This document shows positions 35,021-40,665 of a stretch of DNA of 40,665 nucleotides, piece by piece. The notes below the pieces were generated by a model. The model saw nothing but the letters and a program-made list of their open reading frames with translations. It was not told where the DNA came from and did no database searches. Origin of the DNA: Armatimonadota bacterium (GTDB lineage: Bacteria; Armatimonadota; Zipacnadia; UBA1398; JAKPQA01); the NCBI GenBank assembly GCA_029547025.1, contig JAKPQA010000286.1, positions 1 through 40,665 of the forward strand, read 5' to 3'. How positions within the stretch are numbered: position 1 is the stretch's first letter; each line of letters begins with the position of its first letter. A program made the position numbers and the translations under genes.

Positions 35021-36174
35021 AGCTCCCTCGCCACACCACTGACCGGCGTCCCCTCAGCGAGGGCCAGGAGCACTTGGGCCGCGTGCCGCCCGGCCAGCGG
35101 GCGCCGGATGCGCTCCGCGCACCTTCGCATCTGCTCCAGCGCCTCATCATCGCCGACCAATCGTTCCATCACACGGCCCAGCTCCCGGCCATTACGCGTT
35201 ACTAATCCCACCCCGGTTTCCACCACGTAACGCGCATTGGCCCCCTCCTGACCCGGGATCGGCCGGTGAATCACCATCGGCAGCCTCAGCGCCATGGCCT
35301 CGGTGCACGTGACCCCGCCTGCTTTGGTGATACAGAAATCAGCCAGCGCCATCAGCTCATGCATCTCCGTAACGAAACCCAGCACCCGCAGGCGGTCTTC
35401 CTGGCCGGCCACCCGGGCCGTGAACCACTCGCGCACGCTCCGGCTGTGTCCGGTCACAATCAGCGCGTGCAGCCCCCGAAGCCGCTCCAGCGCGCCCCAC
35501 ACCTCGCCGAGGCCCCCCATCATCCCGAAGGCTCCCGGCAGCACGAGCACAACCGGCGCATCGCCGGGCACGCCCCACTGGCGCCGCAGAGCCGCCCGGT
35601 CGTGGTCCTCAGCGAACGATGGCCGAATGCACAGCCCCGTGGTGATGACGCGTGCCGGATCGAGGCCCCGCGCAATCATCCCCTCGGCCACGAACTCCGC
35701 CGTCGCTAGGGTGAGGTCGTTGTACGGATGGACCCATTGATTGCTAATGTCGTAATCGCCCACCATCGTGACCACGGGGCATCCGATCTCGCCTCGCCGC
35801 CGCAGCTCGCCGCAGGCGCCAACCGCCGCCGGGTAGTTGCACAGGATCACGTCGGGCCGCTCGCGCTCGTAGTACTCGCGGAAGGCTTGCTGTCCGCCCC
35901 GGTTGATGAACCGCTGGAGCGCGCTTCTGGGCGGAATCCGGCCCGCCACCCAGTGGTACAGACCGTAGAGCCGCGGCGCACAGCACACGGCGCGAAGATA
36001 CTGGCGCCGGCCCCGTTCCGCCGCCTCGACGCCGACGAACTCGCGGACGAAGTCCAGCACCGTGACCCTGGCGTCGGGGCGCAGTTGGGTCAAGAACTGA
36101 GCAATGGCGCTGCAGATCGAGTCATGCCCCGCACCGACCGAGGCGCCGAGGAGGAGGATGTGAGGGCGCGTCAA
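34987..36174 (-). CDS. MGDG synthase/UgtP-type lipid glycosyltransferase (copy 2)
   Basis: A 395-residue paralogue of the previous gene with the same architecture: LLGASVGAGHDSICSAIAQFL at the N-terminus, VVTMVGDYDISNQWVHPYNDL, and KAGGVTCTEAMALRLPMVIHRPIPGQEGANARYV in the donor domain. The first gene of the operon, it starts with TTG at 36174 (no ATG is available) behind a TTGGTC-17-TATGAT promoter. A likely reaction is the first glycosylation of a lipid, with copy 1 extending it, but the order is inference. The protein ends in a short Cys/Ser-rich tail (CPRTAQPSCS) of no clear role. Both copies lie 34 bases into each other, so translation is probably coupled. Confidence 0.86.
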   Translation of the reverse strand: MTRPHILLLGASVGAGHDSICSAIAQFLTQLRPDARVTVLDFVREFVGVEAAERGRRQYLRAVCCAPRLYGLYHWVAGRIPPRSALQRFINRGGQQAFREYYERERPDVILCNYPAAVGACGELRRRGEIGCPVVTMVGDYDISNQWVHPYNDLTLATAEFVAEGMIARGLDPARVITTGLCIRPSFAEDHDRAALRRQWGVPGDAPVVLVLPGAFGMMGGLGEVWGALERLRGLHALIVTGHSRSVREWFTARVAGQEDRLRVLGFVTEMHELMALADFCITKAGGVTCTEAMALRLPMVIHRPIPGQEGANARYVVETGVGLVTRNGRELGRVMERLVGDDEALEQMRRCAERIRRPLAGRHAAQVLLALAEGTPVSGVARELCPRTAQPSCS

Positions 36175-36234
36175 CTCGCCGAATGTCTCCCGCTACCAGA
36201 CTCCGCGCCCAATCCGCGCGCGGCCTAACGCGGT

Positions 36235-36263
36235 ATCATAAGCTGCTCCCGCGTTCCGACCAA
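36235..36263 (-). promoter_or_regulatory. Promoter of the glycolipid-type operon
   Basis: On the minus strand TTGGTC (36263-36258), a 17-base spacer and TATGAT (36240-36235). The predicted start lies about 54 bases upstream of the first gene, consistent with a single transcript covering four overlapping genes. Confidence 0.45.
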
Positions 36264-36502
36264 GTCCGGCGGGCACACAACAGCACCGCCGCCCTCGCCG
36301 CAAGCCCCAGCCGCAGCTGTCAGTGGTCTGCTCATATGCTTATATGGCCGGTCAATGGGAAGGCCAACCCCTTCCCTGGCCAGCGTGATGCCTGAGCGGA
36401 CTGTGCTACGGTACTGCAGGTCATGGACGCAAGGTGGGGAACCAACGCAAGGGAATAGTGTGAAACACACCGCTCGTACTCCAAGCGAGGAAATGGCATG
36501 CC
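36264..36502 (+). promoter_or_regulatory. Upstream region of the cas operon
   Basis: This stretch holds an unusually AT-rich palindromic patch, CATATGCTTATATG at 36333-36346. CTGTCA (36317-36322) with an 18-base spacer to TATATG (36341-36346) is a possible promoter, giving a leader of about 150 bases before cas3. No CRISPR repeat is visible. GAGG at 36487-36490 is the likely ribosome binding site for the ATG at 36503. Confidence 0.3.
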
Positions 36503-39211
36503 ATGGCCAGTGCGATGAACGGCGGACTCGAGTGGCTCTGGGCCAAGAGCCCTGCGCCCGGCGGCCCGCCCGATCGCTACCACCCGCTTGTGTGCCACAT
36601 GCTCGACGTCGCCGCGGTCGCAGAAGCACTCTGGGACCGCTGGCTGAAGCCGCCGGTCCGTCGACGGCTGGGCCGCCTTCTCGGCGCTGACGATGGGGAG
36701 GCGCGCACGTGGCTCGCCCTGGTCGCGGGCCTGCACGACCTGGGCAAGTGCACGCCGGCGTTCCAGGTCCTATGGCCGGGCGCTCTCCCGAACTTGGCCG
36801 CGGCGGGCCTGACGGGAAGCCCGATTGAGCGCATCGGCCACGGGACGGCGAGCTGCCGGCTCATCGCCGACGAGCTGCGCGCATGCTGTCCCGGTCTTCC
36901 GGCGCGATCGTGCGCCGCCCTGGCCCTGGCGGTGGGCGGGCACCACGGGGTCTTCCCGGCCGAGGCCGAACTGCGGTCGGCTCGGCCGATGAGCTACGGC
37001 ACGGGTGCGTGGAGCGAGGCCAGGCGGTCGCTGGTACTTGGCGTGGCCGAGTTCGCCGGGGCACGGCTGGACGCGCCGCCGATGGCGGCTTGCCACTCCG
37101 ACCTGCCCGGGCTTGCACTACTCGCCGGGCTCGCGTGCGTGGCTGACTGGATCGGGTCGAATGAGGAGCACTTCCCGCACTCGCCGCCGCCGCTCGATCT
37201 GGAGGCCTACGCGCGTCTGGCGCGCGGGCGGGCGCGGGCCGCAGTAGAGGAGCTGGGCTTCGCGGGGTGGCAGCCGCCGGGGGCACCCGCAGACTTCGCG
37301 GAGCTGTTCCCCGCGATCGCCGAACCGCGAGCGCTCCAGGTCGCGGCGGGGCACCTGGCCGCCCGTGCTTCACCCCCGCGGCTCGTCGTCGTCGAGGCGC
37401 CCATGGGGGAAGGCAAGACCGAGGCCGCGGTGCTGCTCGCCGACGCCGCGAACGCACGCCTGCACCAGGCCGGCGTGTACGTCGGTCTGCCGACCATGGC
37501 CACGGCCAACGCCATGTACGGGCGTTTCGGCCAGTACCTGCGAGGCCGGTACCCCGACCACGTGAACTTCCGGCTGTTGCATGGGCAGGCCATGCTCTGC
37601 GACGGGCCGCTGGAGTACCGGCGGGAGGCCGTGCGGGGCGCCGAGGCGATGGATGCCGACTGCGCTGTCCCCGCAGATGAGTGGTTCTCTCACCGCAAGC
37701 GGGGCTTGCTGGCTCCCATGGCTGTGGGGACCGTGGATCAAGCTCTGATGGCCATCCTCCAGACCCCCCATGTGTTCGTCCGGCTGCTCGGGCTGGCGGG
37801 CAAAACCATCATCGTCGATGAAGTGCACGCGTACGACACCTACACCTCGACGCTGCTCGAACGGCTGCTCGGGTGGCTCGCGGCTCTCGACTGCTCGGTT
37901 GTGCTGCTCTCAGCCACGCTGCCCCGGGCTCGACGCCAGGCTCTGGTCGATGCGTACGGCGGCGCCACGTCGGCAGCGGCCGCGGCAGCCTATCCCCGGC
38001 TGACCCATACCGCGGACGGCGCGGCCGCCTCCGTCCACTTCCCGGCCTCGCGCACACACACCATTGGCGTGGAGTGGGTGGGCGGGGGTGCCGGGCTGGC
38101 CGGTTCGCTCGGCGCGGAACTGCGGGACGGCGGCTGCGCGGCTGTGGTGTGCAACACGGTCCACGAGGCCCAGGAGACCTACCGCGCGCTGCGCGATGCC
38201 CTGGGGCCGGATGGGGTCGAGGTGTCGCTCTTCCACGCGCGGTTCCCGTTGGGGCGGAGGCTCGAGCTCGAGGACGAGGTGCTGCGTCGGTTCGGGCCCC
38301 CTGGCCAGGCGAGCAGACCCGCCAGGGCCGTGCTCGTCGCGACCCAGGTCGTCGAGCAGAGCCTGGACCTTGACTTCGACCTGCTGGTTACCGAGCTGGC
38401 GCCTGTGGACCTGGTCCTTCAGCGCGCCGGGCGCATGCATCGCCACAGCCGCCAGGGCCGGCCCGCGCGTCACGCGTCCCCGCGCCTCTGGCTGATGTCG
38501 CCCGAGCTAGGAGCCGACGCGCTGCCCCAGTTCGGCTCCAGCCAGTGGGTCTATGGCGAGTTCCCGCTGCTCATGTCCTGGCTCGCCTTGCGGCATCGGG
38601 CCTCGATCACGCTGCCCGAGGATGTCGAGCCGCTCATCGAGTCGGTCTACGTTGAGGGCTGCCCCGGGGCCACCGGGGACTCCGGTCTTGACGCGCGCCT
38701 GGCGCGTGCATGGGCCGAGATGGAGAAGCGGCGGGAGGCCCTTGAGGACAGGGCGCGGGAGGTGTGCCTCCCTCGGCCCACCAGCACCAAGGGCCTCTCG
38801 GCGCTCACTCGGATGGAGTTGGAGGAGGACAACCCCGAGATGCACGCCGCCTTCCGGGCGTTGACGCGGTGGTCGGACGCCCCGAGTGTGGAGCTGGTCT
38901 GCCTCCACGGCACACCCGACCGGGCCTACCTCGACGCCCAATGCGCCGCAGCCATCGACCTGTCATCGGAGCCGGATGCCGGCACGCTGGACCAGCTCCT
39001 GAGGCTCTCGGTGAGCATCACAGGGCACCGGTGGCTGCAGGCGTTCGGCCCATCCTCCACACCGACAAGCTGGCACAAGCACGCGGTACTTCGGCATAGG
39101 CGAATCGTCCTCTTCGTGGACGGTTCGTGTGAGACCCCGTTTGGCCCGTTGCGGCTGGACGGCGAACTGGGGCTGGTCTTGCCCCGAGCCAAGGAGGGAG
39201 CAGACGCTTGA
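36503..39211 (+). CDS. cas3: CRISPR-associated nuclease/helicase Cas3 (type I-E)
   Basis: A 902-residue Cas3, which is recruited by Cascade and degrades target DNA with an HD nuclease and a 3'-5' helicase. The N-terminal HD domain has YHPLVCHMLDVA, the HD pair His78-Asp79 in GLHDLGKC, GHGTAS with His113 and GGHHGVFP with His147-His148. The helicase has Walker A MGEGKT with Lys305, the DEVH box at 439-442 (IIVDEVHAYDTYT), SATLPRARR, QVVEQSLDLDFDLL and the QRAGRMHRH arginine finger motif. A C-terminal Cas3 domain follows. All catalytic residues look intact, and length is normal for type I-E. The ATG at 36503 has GAGG 13 bases upstream; ATG at 36515 is an alternative. Its stop overlaps the start of cas8e by four bases. 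Confidence 0.92.
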   Translation: MASAMNGGLEWLWAKSPAPGGPPDRYHPLVCHMLDVAAVAEALWDRWLKPPVRRRLGRLLGADDGEARTWLALVAGLHDLGKCTPAFQVLWPGALPNLAAAGLTGSPIERIGHGTASCRLIADELRACCPGLPARSCAALALAVGGHHGVFPAEAELRSARPMSYGTGAWSEARRSLVLGVAEFAGARLDAPPMAACHSDLPGLALLAGLACVADWIGSNEEHFPHSPPPLDLEAYARLARGRARAAVEELGFAGWQPPGAPADFAELFPAIAEPRALQVAAGHLAARASPPRLVVVEAPMGEGKTEAAVLLADAANARLHQAGVYVGLPTMATANAMYGRFGQYLRGRYPDHVNFRLLHGQAMLCDGPLEYRREAVRGAEAMDADCAVPADEWFSHRKRGLLAPMAVGTVDQALMAILQTPHVFVRLLGLAGKTIIVDEVHAYDTYTSTLLERLLGWLAALDCSVVLLSATLPRARRQALVDAYGGATSAAAAAAYPRLTHTADGAAASVHFPASRTHTIGVEWVGGGAGLAGSLGAELRDGGCAAVVCNTVHEAQETYRALRDALGPDGVEVSLFHARFPLGRRLELEDEVLRRFGPPGQASRPARAVLVATQVVEQSLDLDFDLLVTELAPVDLVLQRAGRMHRHSRQGRPARHASPRLWLMSPELGADALPQFGSSQWVYGEFPLLMSWLALRHRASITLPEDVEPLIESVYVEGCPGATGDSGLDARLARAWAEMEKRREALEDRAREVCLPRPTSTKGLSALTRMELEEDNPEMHAAFRALTRWSDAPSVELVCLHGTPDRAYLDAQCAAAIDLSSEPDAGTLDQLLRLSVSITGHRWLQAFGPSSTPTSWHKHAVLRHRRIVLFVDGSCETPFGPLRLDGELGLVLPRAKEGADA

Positions 39212-40665
39212 GCTTCTCGTTCAACCTGATCGACGAGCCGTGGATCCCCTGCCTGATGGCGGACGGCTCGTACCGGGAGTTCGGGATCCGCGAGACACTG
39301 GCGAGGGCGCCGGACATCCGTGAGGTGGTGGACCCCTCGCCGTTGGTCACGGTGTCGGTGCACCGGCTGCTGCTGGCTATCCTGCACCGGAACTTCGGGC
39401 CGAGGGACGAGGACGAGTGGAAGGCGCTGTGGGACGCCGGGGCGTTCGACATGGGCGTGCTCGACGCGTACCTCGGCAAGTGGCGGCACTGCTTCGACCT
39501 TTTCGACCCCGAGCGCCCCTTCTACCAGGTGGCCGGGCTGGCCATCACACAGCCCAAGCCACCCGCCGACATCCGCATCGAGTGCGCGACTGGGAACAAC
39601 GCTACGCTGTTCGACCACAGCACGGACGACCAGCCACAGGAGCTCCTGCCGCCAGAGGCCGCACGATGTCTCCTGGTGGAGCAGAGCTTCGGGCGTTCAG
39701 GCACGATGGGTTCAGAGCGCCGAGGGCCCGCCACTGCGGACGCTGGGCCCCTGCGGTCCTGCGCCCTGGTAGTGCCCACGGGTCCCAGCCTGTGGGCATC
39801 GCTGCTGCTTGGCATGGTGCACTATGACCCAGAGGACGACGCGCCGATCCGCGGCACCAGCCACGATGCGCCTGCCTGGGAGCAGGAGGCCGCCGCGCGG
39901 GCGGGGACCCGGCCATGCCGTGGCTACCTGGACTACCTGACCTGGAACTCGCGTAGGATCCGGCTCGAGGTCCGTGCCGGGCCCGATGGCCAAATGCGCG
40001 TCCACCGTGTCCACGTGACCCCCGGCTGCGAGTTCGGCAAGGGTGTCCTCGGGGGGACGCTGCGCGACCCCATGTCAGCCTACCGGCGGAACCAGAAGGC
40101 CAAACCAGGCCAAGCCCCGTGGAGCGCTGTCTGTGTCACCGAGACGCGAGCTCTCTGGCGGGACTCCGGCGCACTGCTCCAATCGTTGCCCGGGCAGGGG
40201 GAACGTCCGGCGCTCATCGACTGGTTGGCCCGGCTCGTCGCGGCCGGGTTCGTCGACTCCGGGACGACGTACCCGATCGCCGTGTACGGCCTCAGGCACA
40301 ATCCGACGAACACTGCCCAGGTGCTCTTGTGGCGTCAGGAGAGACTTCCGCTCCCATTGGCCTATCTGTCGGATCACAACCTTGTCGAGCGCCTGACTGC
40401 GGCCCTGGCCTTGGCGGAGCACGTGGGAACAGCCACCCGGCGAGCGGCGGCGAGCCTTGCGCACAGCGTGTTGTCGCCCGACGTGGGCCGGAACGCCGAC
40501 AGCGACGCCATCACGCGCTGGTGCAAGGCCTTCCCAGCCGAGCGGCTCTACTGGTCGCGCCTCGAGGTGCCCTTCCACCGCCTACTGACACGCCTCCCCG
40601 AGGCCGGTGGCTCCGCCCTGGTGGGGTGGCGGGAGCTGATCGAGCGGGTGGCCGTGGACTCGTTC
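39208..40665 (+). CDS. cas8e: Cascade large subunit Cas8e/Cse1 (partial)
   Basis: 486 codons to the window edge with no stop, so the C-terminus is missing (complete proteins are about 500-560 residues). This is the Cascade large subunit that recognises the PAM and recruits Cas3. The conserved start FNLIDEPWIPC (about residues 5-15), the PLVTVSVHRLLLAIL segment, and GYLDYLTWNSRRIRLEV (about 240-256) followed by GGTLRDPMSAYRRN are typical of CasA/Cse1. It begins with TTG at 39208 inside the cas3 stop (TTGA) and has AAGGAGG at ten bases; the first internal ATG (39256) would remove the conserved N-terminus. The rest of the operon (cse2, cas7, cas5, cas6, cas1, cas2) and any array should lie to the right. 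Confidence 0.88.
   Translation, partial: MSFSFNLIDEPWIPCLMADGSYREFGIRETLARAPDIREVVDPSPLVTVSVHRLLLAILHRNFGPRDEDEWKALWDAGAFDMGVLDAYLGKWRHCFDLFDPERPFYQVAGLAITQPKPPADIRIECATGNNATLFDHSTDDQPQELLPPEAARCLLVEQSFGRSGTMGSERRGPATADAGPLRSCALVVPTGPSLWASLLLGMVHYDPEDDAPIRGTSHDAPAWEQEAAARAGTRPCRGYLDYLTWNSRRIRLEVRAGPDGQMRVHRVHVTPGCEFGKGVLGGTLRDPMSAYRRNQKAKPGQAPWSAVCVTETRALWRDSGALLQSLPGQGERPALIDWLARLVAAGFVDSGTTYPIAVYGLRHNPTNTAQVLLWRQERLPLPLAYLSDHNLVERLTAALALAEHVGTATRRAAASLAHSVLSPDVGRNADSDAITRWCKAFPAERLYWSRLEVPFHRLLTRLPEAGGSALVGWRELIERVAVDSF

Noticed and set aside
33824-35230. A 468-codon open frame on the plus strand
   Set aside because: It is antisense to the glycosyltransferase pair and is rich in Arg, Pro, His and Gln with no family pattern.
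36175-36502. CRISPR repeats next to cas3
   Set aside because: No direct repeat of 25-35 bases with regular spacing is present; only a small palindrome is seen.

Overview
The window is 40.7 kb of GC-rich, tightly packed bacterial chromosome with very short intergenic gaps and frequent GTG/TTG starts. No rRNA, tRNA, insertion sequence, phage gene or CRISPR array was seen. The mix of DUF1080 and DUF4380 secreted proteins, URO-D/MtaA-like methyltransferase-fold proteins, GH4 and GH51 glycosidases and a PSP1/RicT protein resembles polysaccharide-degrading lineages such as Armatimonadota or the Planctomycetes/Hydrogenedentes type. This placement is an inference from gene content only.

Layout. (1) 0.8-8.3 kb: a secreted two-domain DUF1080 protein, full-length Lhr helicase, GH51 arabinofuranosidase. 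(2) 8.3-12.8 kb: a dus-Ser/Thr kinase pair and a membrane-anchored TIM-barrel protein of unknown substrate. (3) 12.7-20.8 kb, minus strand: a housekeeping block made of ychF-like, rpsF, ssb, rpsR, a ROK sugar kinase, mfd and ricT. (4) 21-25 kb, minus strand: MATE transporter, DUF4380 protein and GH4 glycosidase. (5) 25-27.3 kb, plus strand: tdh-kbl for threonine catabolism. (6) 27.4-29.7 kb: two divergent URO-D-family proteins. (7) 30-36.2 kb: a glycolipid-type cluster with a GT1/MGT glycosyltransferase, a YkoP-like protein, a polysaccharide deacetylase, an MFS transporter and two tandem MGDG-synthase-type glycosyltransferases. (8) 36.5 kb to the end: start of a type I-E CRISPR-Cas operon (cas3, then cas8e/cse1, cut by the window edge).

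How genes work together. tdh and kbl form a two-step route from threonine to glycine and acetyl-CoA. The order ychF-rpsF-ssb-rpsR matches the Bacillus subtilis order. In the glycolipid cluster the four minus-strand genes overlap by 34, 1 and 4 nt, implying translational coupling. Two lipid glycosyltransferases, a candidate flippase and a deacetylase in one transcript suggest a make-flip-modify pathway for a membrane glycolipid. Its neighbours, the MGT enzyme and the YkoP-like protein, appear to be driven by two face-to-face promoters sharing one palindromic -10 region. This cluster is the best candidate for something not yet described.
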